Shown: positions 27,197 to 33,738, counted from the first letter of the stretch. The stretch is DNA of 64,000 bases from Cellvibrio polysaccharolyticus (GCF_015182315.1 NZ_PRDL01000001.1:372001-436000); one strand, 5' to 3'. Notes: generated by a model not told the origin, from the letters alone. Program-made: numbers and translations.

Positions 27197-28222
27197 ATGA
27201 GCGAACATGTTGCTGTGATCGGGGTTGATCTTGCAAAGAATGTATTTCAGGTTTGTGCTGCCAGTGGTTCAGGTAAAAGGTTAATTAATAAAAAAATAAC
27301 CCGAGCAAAATTATTAGATTTTTTTGTTAACCTGCCGCCCTGTCTGGTGGGCATGGAAGCGTGCAGCAGCGCCCATCATTGGGCAAGGCAAATACAAAAG
27401 CTGGGTCACCATGTGAAGTTAATACCACCTCAATTTGTAAAGCCTTACGTAAAAAGCAATAAAAATGACGCAGCAGATGCGGACGCAATTTGTGAGGCTG
27501 TGACCCGGCCTACCATGCGTTTTGTTGCCATAAAGTCCGAGGAACAGCAAGCACTGCTATTGCTCCATCGGGATAGAAAGGGGTTGGTGGGGGAGAGATC
27601 TGCAATAGCCAATCGACTCAGGGCGTCTTTGGCTGAGTTTGGCTTGATTGTTCCCGTTGGTATACACAAGTTGAGAGCCTGGTTGCAACAGGATTATGGT
27701 GCCTACGAAGAGACCCTTCCCGTGATGATGAGGCTCCATGCGCAACGATTGGCTGGCAGGCTAAGGCAAATTGATCAGCACATTGATGAAATCGAACACG
27801 AGATAAAGCGCTACAACCCGGATATAGAGCTTACGAAACGGTTACAAGAAGTTCCAGGTATAGGACCTTTAACTGCGTCGGCATTGGTGGCGACTATCAA
27901 AGACGGCAGCAGTTTCAAGAGTGGAAGGGAGTTTTCAGCGTGGCTTGGTCTTGTTCCCCGCCAGCATTCCAGTGGAGGAAAAGATCGCCTGCTGGGCATC
28001 AGTAAACGAGGCGATACCTATTTGAGAACGCTTTTTATTCATGGTGCAAGAGCAGTTATCAAACATATGAATCCCAGGCGATCTATGACTCCCTGGATCG
28101 CAGAGTTAATGAGGCGTCGTCACCGGAATGTAGTTATTGTTGCTTTGGCAAACAAGCTGGCTCGTATTGCCTGGGCACTGATGAGCAAAGGCAAAAGTTA
28201 CGATGAAGCGTTTGGATTTTAA
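27197..28222 (+). CDS. IS110/IS1111 family transposase (DEDD recombinase)
   Basis: A 341-residue protein. The N-terminal RuvC-like domain shows GVDLAKN (first Asp), GMEACSSAHHWAR (Glu) and KNDAADADAI (the Asp pair). The C-terminal Tnp20 domain has VPGIGPLTASALVATI, FSAWLGLVPRQHSSGGK with the conserved Ser nucleophile region, and LLGISKRGDTYLRTL. Length and motifs are those of intact IS1111-type enzymes. It is intact and so possibly active. Confidence 0.95.
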   Translation: MSEHVAVIGVDLAKNVFQVCAASGSGKRLINKKITRAKLLDFFVNLPPCLVGMEACSSAHHWARQIQKLGHHVKLIPPQFVKPYVKSNKNDAADADAICEAVTRPTMRFVAIKSEEQQALLLLHRDRKGLVGERSAIANRLRASLAEFGLIVPVGIHKLRAWLQQDYGAYEETLPVMMRLHAQRLAGRLRQIDQHIDEIEHEIKRYNPDIELTKRLQEVPGIGPLTASALVATIKDGSSFKSGREFSAWLGLVPRQHSSGGKDRLLGISKRGDTYLRTLFIHGARAVIKHMNPRRSMTPWIAELMRRRHRNVVIVALANKLARIAWALMSKGKSYDEAFGF

Positions 28223-28449
28223 TCGATAAATAAACTTACGCACAGTGTTGCGCAGGCAAGAAAACTGAAGGCAATGTAGATGACATCGTAATTGGGTAAG
28301 TCTGGTCCTAACATGGCTCATAACAAGAGCGAACAAATGATAAGACCCCGATTAGCGAATACCATCAGGGACCGTAGATAAATTCTACATCGGGAGTCCG
28401 GATAGATGGCTGCAACACACATTGACTACAAAAATTGCTTGCAAAACCC
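28223..28449 (+). ncRNA. Candidate guide (bridge/seeker) RNA region of the IS1111-like element
   Basis: IS1111-group elements are known to encode a target-specifying RNA in the non-coding stretch after the transposase gene. Here that stretch can fold: CCCCGAT at 28347-28353 faces ATCGGG at 28389-28394, with a nested GTAGA/TCTAC hairpin (28374-28378 and 28384-28388). It also contains CCTAAC (28307-28312) and CATAACAAG (28319-28327), words identical to attC outer cores found next door. The RNA and its limits are inferred. Confidence 0.45.
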
Positions 28450-28489
28450 GGGGCGTCCATAGATGTTATATTTTCCGGAAATTGGTGCC

Positions 28490-28936
28490 ATGAGCAGTTC
28501 TGATGTCAGAGTCGAAACAGAAATCGAGGCAAGTGCCGATACTGTATGGAATATTATTTCAAGTTTCTCAAAATGGAGTGACTGGCATAAAAGTGGTGTC
28601 GAAGTCCGCATGAAAAATGGGGTCCCAGTATTACTTAAAACCCAAATGTCTGGCCTGCCGTTAAGAATAAATCTAAACAAAGTAAAAATTGTAGAGCGTA
28701 GGCATCTAGAATGGACTGGGACACTTCCAATAATTGGAGGTTTGCTTCGCGGCATAAGAAAGTTTACGTTATCTGAAATATCCGAATCCCGCTGCAAATT
28801 AATACAAGAAGAAACATTTTGTGGTGCTTTTAGTGGTTTGGCAAAGCGTAAACTAATCACTTCTTACCAGCATAGGTATAGTCTTCACAATCAAAAAATT
28901 AAAGCTATAGCTGAGTCAAAATATAACAAAGCGTAG
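28490..28936 (+). CDS. Cassette 1: SRPBCC (START-like) family protein
   Basis: A 148-residue protein starting MSSSDVRVETEIEASADTVW, the usual first strand and helix of the SRPBCC hydrophobic-pocket fold, with FSKWSDWHKSG next and a long C-terminal helix (CGAFSGLAKRKLITSYQH). The ligand is unknown; such proteins bind hydrophobic molecules or act as small lyases. The ATG at 28490 is chosen over 28463, which lies at the IS edge. It is the first gene of the array and its last codons overlap attC1. Codon use is AT-rich compared with the core. Confidence 0.78.
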   Translation: MSSSDVRVETEIEASADTVWNIISSFSKWSDWHKSGVEVRMKNGVPVLLKTQMSGLPLRINLNKVKIVERRHLEWTGTLPIIGGLLRGIRKFTLSEISESRCKLIQEETFCGAFSGLAKRKLITSYQHRYSLHNQKIKAIAESKYNKA

Positions 28937-29052
28937 CAACCCGCGCACTGCGTGCGCTGGACAGTTTGTAAGTCGCAGTTTTGTGGTTTTGCTGCGCAAA
29001 AGTAACCCACAAAACTACAACTTACAAACTGCCGTTGTACGCGGCGTTAGGC
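28921..29052 (+). other. attC1 recombination site
   Basis: The left core is ATATAAC (28921-28927, imperfect) and the right core GTTAGGC (29046-29052). Inside are complementary arms around CAGTTTGTAAGT and ACTTACAAACTG with a central loop containing GGTTTTGCTGCGCAAAA. The same fold type recurs at attC6 and attC13. Confidence 0.8.
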
Positions 29053-29057
29053 AAAAA

Positions 29058-29585
29058 ATGACTAAGTGCATCTATTGCGGAGAGATCGCGAATACCAAAG
29101 ACCACGTTCCACCTAAAGGTCTAATTCGCCAAATCAATCGAGACAACCTGTGGAAAGTTGAGTCTTGTAGAAATTGTAATAATGGTGCTTCGCGTGACGA
29201 AGAATACTTTAGGTTAATGATTGTGGGCGCTTTGTGCCACACAGAAGAAGCGGATGAATTATTTGATGGTCCAATTAGTCGTTCTATGGAAAAAAGACCT
29301 GCGAAAGAAGACTGGCTTTTTAATTCTCTTGGGCAAACTGAAGGAAAGCCATACATTGAATGGGCTACGGAGACTTTGCAAAGGGTTGCATTGAAAATTG
29401 CTGCTGGGCTTGCTCATAAAATTTCAGTTGAACCACCACAGAGCAATAGTAGTTTTACACTTGAAGAATCGGAAGGCAGAGGAGAGTATGAGATGTGGGC
29501 GCCCGACTTTTCATTTTCTTATTTTCAAGGTCGTTGGGAGCTTTGGTTTTTTGATTCAGTGAAAATAGTTATCAAACCTGCCTAA
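29058..29585 (+). CDS. Cassette 2: HNH-type protein with zinc-binding cysteine pairs
   Basis: A 175-residue protein. CIYCGE at residues 4-9 and CRNCNNG near residue 37 form two CxxC pairs, and KDHVPPKGL lies between them, which is the His core of an HNH (His-Me finger) fold. The remaining 130 residues lack a known domain. Such proteins are nucleases in phage, restriction and toxin contexts; catalysis and target are unproven here. The start used is the ATG 5 bp after attC1; an upstream in-frame ATG at 28983 lies inside attC1 and is rejected. The stop overlaps attC2. Confidence 0.72.
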   Translation: MTKCIYCGEIANTKDHVPPKGLIRQINRDNLWKVESCRNCNNGASRDEEYFRLMIVGALCHTEEADELFDGPISRSMEKRPAKEDWLFNSLGQTEGKPYIEWATETLQRVALKIAAGLAHKISVEPPQSNSSFTLEESEGRGEYEMWAPDFSFSYFQGRWELWFFDSVKIVIKPA

Positions 29586-29693
29586 CAAAGCAATCAAACG
29601 GATGGTTTTTAAGTTGCATTTTTGCCATTCCGCTTCGCTCCATTTTATGGCAAAAGTGCAACTTAAAAACCACCGTTTATCGCAACGTTAGGC
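29580..29693 (+). other. attC2 recombination site
   Basis: GCCTAAC (29580-29586) and GTTAGGC (29687-29693) are perfect complements. The 114-nt site has long arms (GGTTTTTAAGTTGCA with its complement) and is nearly identical to attC7, which lies five cassettes away. Confidence 0.92.
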
Positions 29694-29697
29694 AATT

Positions 29698-30057
29698 ATG
29701 TACCGCATCCCCAAAGACATAGATCTATCAGGAATCGTTGGTGAATTCACAACGCAAATATTGGTTGGTCAATCCGATATCCAATTCTGCTTTGGGAAAT
29801 ATCATTTTGCAATTCAGTCAGATATTCATCTCATTAAACACAGTGAGGTCATTGGAATTTGGCAAGCAGGGACTTGGCCGCCACAACAGTTTCTTGAAAT
29901 ATTGAATATCAACGTAGTCGCGTGCCAAACACCAGATAAAAGAAAAATAGTCATCCATCTAGAAAACAGCATTGAAATACATCTCAGCGATAACTCAGAC
30001 CAATTCGAGTGCATGCAGATTTACGTCGATGGAGAGCAAGATCCATGGATAATTTAA
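29698..30057 (+). CDS. Cassette 3: hypothetical protein
   Basis: A 119-residue acidic protein starting MYRIPKDIDLSGIVG and ending DGEQDPWII. It has several short beta-strand-like segments (FCFGKYHFAIQ, KIVIHLENSIEIHLSD) and no signal or membrane segment, so it is likely a small cytoplasmic beta-rich domain. The family is not recognised. Some immunity and DUF6188-like proteins have a similar layout, but this is only a resemblance. It starts 4 bp after attC2 with no clear ribosome-binding site. Confidence 0.65.
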   Translation: MYRIPKDIDLSGIVGEFTTQILVGQSDIQFCFGKYHFAIQSDIHLIKHSEVIGIWQAGTWPPQQFLEILNINVVACQTPDKRKIVIHLENSIEIHLSDNSDQFECMQIYVDGEQDPWII

Positions 30058-30059
30058 AA

Positions 30060-30135
30060 GCCTAACAAATGGTTCAAATCGTTCGCTTCGCTCACTGGGA
30101 CGGGCTAAAGTCCGCCCCTTAACCAAACGTTAGGC
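30060..30135 (+). other. attC3 recombination site
   Basis: GCCTAAC (30060-30066) and GTTAGGC (30129-30135) bound a 76-nt site with GGGACGGGCTAAAGTCCGCCCC at its centre. It is almost identical to attC4. Confidence 0.92.
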
Positions 30136-30147
30136 AATCAAGAAAGA

Positions 30148-30468
30148 ATGACCAACCTTGAATTAGTGGCCGCACTCAAAGCACTTCCAGATGAAGATCT
30201 GGCGTTGGTACTCGGAATGGTGCTCCCAGAGCGTAATCCGTTCTCTAAAGAGCCAGAAGTGGTTAGATCCAGAATGTTTCTTGGCATATACACGGAGTAC
30301 ACGGATGAAAGCTCAATTAGCATCGTGGCCTACCCAAAGGATGGCGAGCGCGGGCCTTATTGGGGCTTTTGCCAATCTACTGAGTCACCAATTTCAGGCA
30401 TAAACTTCGTTTCTCCCCAGAAGCAAGCTATATCGCCTCTAGACGAAACAAGAATAAATCTTACATAG
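30148..30468 (+). CDS. Cassette 4: hypothetical protein
   Basis: A 106-residue protein beginning MTNLELVAALKALPDEDLA, a helical start, followed by a region with YTEYTDESSISIVAYPKDG and ending DETRINLT. No motif, signal peptide or membrane helix is seen. The family is not recognised. It lies between two nearly identical attC sites (attC3 and attC4), so it was probably captured as one of a pair or rearranged by attC-attC recombination. The stop overlaps attC4 by one base. Confidence 0.6.
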   Translation: MTNLELVAALKALPDEDLALVLGMVLPERNPFSKEPEVVRSRMFLGIYTEYTDESSISIVAYPKDGERGPYWGFCQSTESPISGINFVSPQKQAISPLDETRINLT

Positions 30469-30543
30469 CCTAACAACAGATTCAAATCGTTCGCTGCGCT
30501 CACTGGGACGGGCTAAAGCCCGCCCCTTAACCAAACGTTAAGT
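30468..30543 (+). other. attC4 recombination site
   Basis: GCCTAAC (30468-30474) and GTTAAGT (30537-30543) bound a 76-nt site that differs from attC3 at only a few positions, including compensated changes in the central stem (AAAGCCCGCC against AAAGTCCGCC). Confidence 0.9.
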
Positions 30544-30572
30544 GGCCATGAAGCCAAATTAAGGAGATCGAA

Positions 30573-30749
30573 TTGAAAATACTTCCAAGGGTTTTGCTCG
30601 CTGTATTCTTCCTGTTCGCCGCAATAGCTTGCTATGTCTTTGGCATTCCGGCTGGTGGGCTCGTATTCCTTCTCCTAGGGTTTATTCTTGAAGGTCTTTT
30701 CTGGTTCGGCATATTCGGCCGCAAGAAGGCTTCAGATTCAGTGAGCTAG
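30573..30749 (+). CDS. Cassette 5: 58-residue membrane protein (copy A)
   Basis: A TTG start preceded by AAGGAG at the right distance opens a 58-residue protein with two hydrophobic helices (VLLAVFFLFAAIACYVFG and GLVFLLLGFILEGLFWFG) joined by IPAG, ending in the basic GRKKASDSVS. A near-identical gene with the same TTG start lies at 33562-33738. Conservation of the protein, start and spacing in two cassettes supports it being real. Small membrane proteins of this sort can be toxins, holin-like or regulatory; no function is assigned. Confidence 0.72.
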   Translation: MKILPRVLLAVFFLFAAIACYVFGIPAGGLVFLLLGFILEGLFWFGIFGRKKASDSVS

Positions 30750-30814
30750 GCTCAGGCCGAACTTCACACTTTTGTGAGCAGTAGCTTTGGGAAACATCTG
30801 GTGAGCGTGAAGGC

Positions 30815-30895
30815 ACTTAACAAGCCGCAGCATTACGCCGGCGCATGCGTCGGCGGGACGCTCGTAAACTCGCGCCCATGTGCGGAACGTTATGC
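30815..30895 (+). other. attC5 recombination site
   Basis: ACTTAAC (30815-30821) and GTTATGC (30889-30895) bound 81 nt containing GGGACGCTCGTAAACTCGCG. It belongs to the same family as attC12, attC14 and attC15. The right core departs from GTTRRRY at one base. Confidence 0.82.
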
Positions 30896-30905
30896 TTAAA
30901 ATTAA

Positions 30906-31322
30906 ATGAAAATTATCGTAATTTTGGGAGTCGCAATAATTTTATTTTCGGCTGTTTCCTTTTGGAATCATCGCCGCATGCGATCTACTGCTTTAAATCG
31001 CAAAAACTCAACCATTTGCGCCTATGCAAAGTCGTTTGATTATCGCAACGTAGATACCGCAATAATGAGAGAGGTTTACAGCCAAGTCCAAGCATGGGCA
31101 GGAAAATATGAAGGCGTAAACTTTCCTGTTGAGGCCAATGACTGCTTTAATGAAATATATAAAATGGACCCAGAAGATCTTGATGATATATATTTTGAAA
31201 TTGCAGAAAAGCTTGGTATAAGTACTGAAAACCCTGAATCTAACCCGTATTGGAATCAGGTAACAACAGTAAAAAACTTGGTTCTATTTTTGCATAATCA
31301 ACCGAAAGTAAAAGCGGCATAA
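30906..31322 (+). CDS. Cassette 6: membrane-anchored protein with ACP-like (DUF1493-like) domain
   Basis: A 138-residue protein. Residues 2-19 form a membrane anchor (KIIVILGVAIILFSAVSF). The C-terminal half has the helix pattern of acyl-carrier-like domains: CFNEIYKMDPEDLDDIYFEIAEKLGI, then VTTVKNLVLFLHN. The Ser that carries phosphopantetheine in true ACPs is not seen at DLDD, so it may be a non-carrier homologue. Cassette 13 encodes a second protein of this type with the anchor at the other end. The function is unknown; the domain call is tentative. Confidence 0.6.
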   Translation: MKIIVILGVAIILFSAVSFWNHRRMRSTALNRKNSTICAYAKSFDYRNVDTAIMREVYSQVQAWAGKYEGVNFPVEANDCFNEIYKMDPEDLDDIYFEIAEKLGISTENPESNPYWNQVTTVKNLVLFLHNQPKVKAA

Positions 31323-31430
31323 CAAGTCGTTGCATCGGACAGTTTTTAAATCGCGGTTTTATGGTTTTGCTGCGCAAAAATATTCCATAAAACCGTGACT
31401 TAAAAACTGCCGCTGAACTCGGCGTTAAGC
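31317..31430 (+). other. attC6 recombination site
   Basis: GCATAAC (31317-31323) and GTTAAGC (31424-31430) bound a 114-nt site with GGTTTTGCTGCGCAAAAA at its loop, the same type as attC1. Confidence 0.88.
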
Positions 31431-31458
31431 AGAACCAAAAAATTAGAATGGAGTAATC

Positions 31459-31965
31459 ATGGACATTGATGCAATGCATTATCAAGAAAAAGTTGTTATT
31501 TCAGGCTCAGAATATGAGGCTTCTCGTAACCGCTCAACGGGACAGGTAAACATTCCATACACAAATGCACCGGATGCTGACATTGGAGACATAATTACGC
31601 TTAAATCCGGTCCGCGTGAAATGAGTTTAAGAATTTTAGATCTTTCATTTATTCAAGGTGGAACGCTAAATATCGGTACAAATCATCCTAACTTGCTTCA
31701 GCTTACTGTAGAAAATCTTACATCTGCTGCGCATAAGCCAAGCACACAAAGCAGTACAATTAACATTGGCAGCATTGCAGGAGAACATGTACAGGTTGGC
31801 AATCAAAATAGTCAAACCTTCAATATAAGCATCCAACATTTAGCTGAAAAAATTGCTCAAAGCTCCGACCCAGAAGCTAAAAGTTTACTTAAAAAACTGC
31901 TGGAAAATAGTACCGTTGGCAGCTTAATTGGTGCAGGTGTTTCGGTTCTTCTTGGTAAGTTGTAA
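31459..31965 (+). CDS. Cassette 7: protein with RHIM-like/amyloid-like C-terminal motif
   Basis: A 168-residue protein. The N-terminal 75 residues look like a small beta-barrel (VVISGSEYEASRN, IITLKSGPREMSLRILDLSF). Next comes TINIGSIAGEHVQVGNQN, where HVQVGNQNSQ resembles the VQVG/IQIG core of RHIM and bacterial amyloid signalling motifs. The tail is a charged helix (EAKSLLKKLLENS) and a hydrophobic glycine-rich segment that could insert into membranes. GGAG precedes the ATG. An amyloid-triggered defence or toxin effector is one reading; this is inference, not an established family. Confidence 0.65.
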   Translation: MDIDAMHYQEKVVISGSEYEASRNRSTGQVNIPYTNAPDADIGDIITLKSGPREMSLRILDLSFIQGGTLNIGTNHPNLLQLTVENLTSAAHKPSTQSSTINIGSIAGEHVQVGNQNSQTFNISIQHLAEKIAQSSDPEAKSLLKKLLENSTVGSLIGAGVSVLLGKL

Positions 31966-31966
31966 A

Positions 31967-32080
31967 GCTTAACAAAGCAATCAAACGGATGGTTTTTAAG
32001 TTGCATTTTTGCCATTCCGCTTCGCTGCATTTTATGGCAAAAGTGCAACTTAAAAACCACCGTTTATCGCAACGTTAATT
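31967..32080 (+). other. attC7 recombination site
   Basis: GCTTAAC (31967-31973) and GTTAATT (32074-32080) bound 114 nt almost identical to attC2 apart from the outer cores and one loop base. Confidence 0.9.
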
Positions 32081-32227
32081 GTCAGAACTAAATCGCGAGA
32101 TCAGTTTATTATTCAGAAAATTTAAAAAGACTTAGGAGTATGGATTGCAGTAAGTGTTGATGTGAATGTGTCGCTCGGAGTAGACCTGTCGGCTGCCCCA
32201 ATTGTAGTTGCGGAGCAAAAGGAGGAT

Positions 32228-32551
32228 ATGAAAATGAGCAATAGTAATAGCAATATTATGAAGAGCGTGAAAGGTGGGATCGTGGCGTTACTGGGACGGC
32301 TGGTTGCAGATTCTACTTCGAGCGAGTCACATGCTGAAAATGCCCTGCAATTCTTACCTAGGAGGCGCCTGGGGGTTCAATTCCCCCGCGTCCCACCACA
32401 CTTAACAAGGCCAGGCACGGCGACGGTTTTTTCGTTGCGGCTCCGCCTTCACTACAAAACCGCGCGTGCTGGCGGCGTTATAGGGCTCGGCCTTTTGCTT
32501 TTAATTGAGTGTTGGTTTTATCGGCTGGATTTGTGCCAATATCGAGCTTAA
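32228..32551 (+). CDS. Cassette 8: doubtful small protein with strong ribosome-binding site
   Basis: AGGAGG at 32220-32225 precedes ATG codons at 32228 and 32234. The frame gives MSNSNSNIMKSVKGGIVALLGRL, a plausible small amphipathic or membrane peptide, but it then reads through a tRNA-like segment (32293-32398) and attC8 and ends in cassette 9. The first 25-30 residues are the only protein-like part, so either the original gene was truncated or the real product is an RNA. No family is recognised. Confidence 0.3.
   Translation: MKMSNSNSNIMKSVKGGIVALLGRLVADSTSSESHAENALQFLPRRRLGVQFPRVPPHLTRPGTATVFSLRLRLHYKTARAGGVIGLGLLLLIECWFYRLDLCQYRA
32293..32398 (+). ncRNA. tRNA-like 3' domain with encoded CCA in cassette 8
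   Basis: GGGGG-TTCAATT-CCCCC (32371-32387) is a perfect T-arm with the standard TTC loop. It is followed by GCGTCCC and ACCA, the form of an acceptor 3' strand plus discriminator and CCA. GGGACGG at 32293-32299 can pair with GCGTCCC at six of seven positions, and TTGCAG/CTGCAA can form an internal stem. No normal D-arm or anticodon arm is found, so it is not a regular tRNA; it may be a tmRNA-like molecule, a degraded tRNA or the footprint of a past integration at a tRNA 3' end. Confidence 0.35.
32400..32483 (+). other. attC8 recombination site
   Basis: ACTTAAC (32400-32406) and GTTATAG (32477-32483) bound 84 nt with CACGGCGACGGTTTT facing AAAACCGCGCGTGC. It begins 1 base after the CCA of the tRNA-like segment. 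Confidence 0.78.
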
Positions 32552-32675
32552 CAGTATTGAAGTTTGGCGCTTGGTTACAGGTTGGGTAGAGTCGTTTTTT
32601 GTGGCCGTAAGAAAGTTTAAGGTGACGGAAGGCTTATTCGCTTTTTCCGTTTTATCTGGGCAGTGGTTTCGCTGA
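32505..32675 (+). CDS. Cassette 9: doubtful 56-residue frame
   Basis: A TTG that directly follows an in-frame stop opens 56 codons (MSVGFIGWICANIELN ... FSVLSGQWFR). No Shine-Dalgarno is visible and the composition is not clearly coding, although the frame fills the cassette between attC8 and attC9. There is no better gene in this 230-bp cassette on either strand. It may be a non-coding or promoter-type cassette instead. Confidence 0.25.
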   Translation: MSVGFIGWICANIELNSIEVWRLVTGWVESFFVAVRKFKVTEGLFAFSVLSGQWFR

Positions 32676-32716
32676 CGCTTCGCAGAGAGTGCGTAGCAGG
32701 TTAGGCGTGTCGCCCG

Positions 32717-32794
32717 CCATAACACGGCGCAGCAGCCCGCGCCTACGGCGCTGGACAACAGCTTCGCCGTTGCCGCTGTGCTTAGGCGTTATTT
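32717..32794 (+). other. attC9 recombination site
   Basis: CCATAAC (32717-32723) and GTTATTT (32788-32794) bound about 78 nt with partial inner complementarity (ACGGCGCAGCAGC and GCTGTGC). Weaker than its neighbours but correctly oriented and spaced. Confidence 0.6.
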
Positions 32795-33035
32795 TCGCTT
32801 AGTTCGTATACGTTGCGCTCTGAAAATTTGTGCCACTTCCTGTCGCGGTCGGAAAGTTCATATCGTCGGGCTGGCCGCTGCTTTCGTTCGGTGCCGTTTT
32901 TGAGTTTTGTGTTTAACCTGTTTTTGTAGCAGTTTCGTTTTACTATCGCTCAGTTTTGGCAATGTGCCAAACTAAGCTTTTTTGGTGCCAAGGTAAGGTG
33001 CAGTTTCTCTTCAAACTTCATCACGGCCATGGCTG
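32795..33035 (+). other. Cassette 10: no gene seen
   Basis: A 240-bp segment between attC9 and attC10 with no credible open frame, start signal or obvious hairpin-T unit on either strand. ORF-less cassettes are known in large integrons and can carry promoters or RNAs; nothing here allows a choice. Confidence 0.5.
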
Positions 33036-33111
33036 CAATAACAAGTCGCATCTGTGCGCGCACTTCGTGCGCCGGACGCGCTAAAGCGCGCCGCAGTGCT
33101 CGGCGTTAGGC
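33036..33111 (+). other. attC10 recombination site
   Basis: CAATAAC (33036-33042) and GTTAGGC (33105-33111) bound 76 nt with perfect GC-rich inner stems (GCGCACTTCGTGCGC and GCGCGCTAAAGCGCGC). Confidence 0.85.
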
Positions 33112-33136
33112 ACTGGAATCATTTCTTCGGGCACTC

Positions 33137-33478
33137 ATGATGAACATCACAATCGCTTCAGAACACGGTTTGATCATCCACGACAGAACTCAGGTCGAAG
33201 ATGCGATTAGCTTGTGCTGGGGAGCTGATGGACTGCTTCTTACCGAAAATGACGTTGGGCATGATTTTTTTCGTCTTGAAAGCGGAGTTGCTGGTGAGCT
33301 TCTACAGAAGCTCGTCAACTACGGAGTCAAGACCGCTTTTGTATGCCACAATCCAAGCGCATACGGGCAGCGATTCTCGGAGCTAGCCTCAGAGCTCTCT
33401 ACTCACCCACAAGTGCGGTTCTTTCGCGCTGCGCATGATGCAACCGATTGGCTACATGCTGATGGAACCAGTGCCTAA
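33137..33478 (+). CDS. Cassette 11: DUF4180 domain protein
   Basis: A 113-residue cytoplasmic protein. The pattern ITIASEHGLIIHDRTQVEDAIS, then LLLTENDVGHDFFRLESGVAGELLQKLVNYGVKTAFV and FFRAAHDATDWL is that of DUF4180, an alpha/beta domain found in many accessory regions. The function is unknown. Two adjacent ATG codons (33137 and 33140) can start it. The stop overlaps attC11. Confidence 0.85.
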   Translation: MMNITIASEHGLIIHDRTQVEDAISLCWGADGLLLTENDVGHDFFRLESGVAGELLQKLVNYGVKTAFVCHNPSAYGQRFSELASELSTHPQVRFFRAAHDATDWLHADGTSA

Positions 33479-33532
33479 CAATTCATTCAAGCCGACGCCG
33501 CTTCGCGGCGCGGCTTAACTCAGGCGTTAAGT
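33473..33532 (+). other. attC11 recombination site, aadA-like type
   Basis: GCCTAAC (33473-33479) and GTTAAGT (33526-33532) bound 60 nt with CAAGCCGACGCCGCTTCG at its centre. From memory this interior is nearly the same as the attC of the aadA streptomycin-resistance cassettes of mobile integrons. attC17 is of the same type. Confidence 0.93.
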
Positions 33533-33561
33533 GGCCATAAAGCCAAACTAAGGAGATCGAA

Positions 33562-33738
33562 TTGAAAATACTTCCAAGAGTTTTGCTCGCTGTATTTTTT
33601 CTGCTCGCCGCAATAGCTTGTTATGTCTTCGGCATTCCGGCTGGTGGGCTCGTATTCCTTCTTCTAGGGTTCATTCTTGAAGTTCTTTTCTGGTTCGGTA
33701 TATTCGGTCGCAAGAAAGCTTCAAATCCAGTGCACTAG
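33562..33738 (+). CDS. Cassette 12: 58-residue membrane protein (copy B)
   Basis: Same length and almost the same sequence as the gene at 30573-30749, again with a TTG start and AAGGAG ahead. Most nucleotide differences are silent or conservative (for example ILEVLFWFG in place of ILEGLFWFG, and a C-terminal SNPVH in place of SDSVS), which is what selection on a protein gives. The whole cassettes are both 352 bp from core to core. Two membrane helices are predicted. Function unknown. Confidence 0.75.
   Translation: MKILPRVLLAVFFLLAAIACYVFGIPAGGLVFLLLGFILEVLFWFGIFGRKKASNPVH

Larger units (their letters stand above)
27128..28461 (+). mobile_element. IS110 family element, IS1111-like, at the left edge of the cassette array
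   Basis: TATGGACGCCCC at 27128-27139 and its exact complement GGGGCGTCCATA at 28450-28461 are 12-bp inverted repeats around a single recombinase gene. Inverted repeats near the ends, and a long non-coding part after the gene (about 230 nt) against a short one before it (about 57 nt), are features of the IS1111 group. The right repeat lies 3 bases from GTTATAT (28465-28471), which looks like the R' core that opens the first cassette, so the element seems to have entered an attC or attI site. The exact ends may extend a few bases beyond the repeats. Confidence 0.82.

Noticed and set aside
28223..28461. A 76-residue minus-strand frame overlapping the transposase end (28106-28336)
   Set aside because: Antisense to the IS1111 transposase and to its guide-RNA region; no independent support.
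32371..32398. A complete tRNA or tmRNA gene
   Set aside because: Only the T-arm, acceptor 3' strand and CCA are convincing; no anticodon arm, D-arm or tag-coding frame could be placed, so only a tRNA-like domain is reported.
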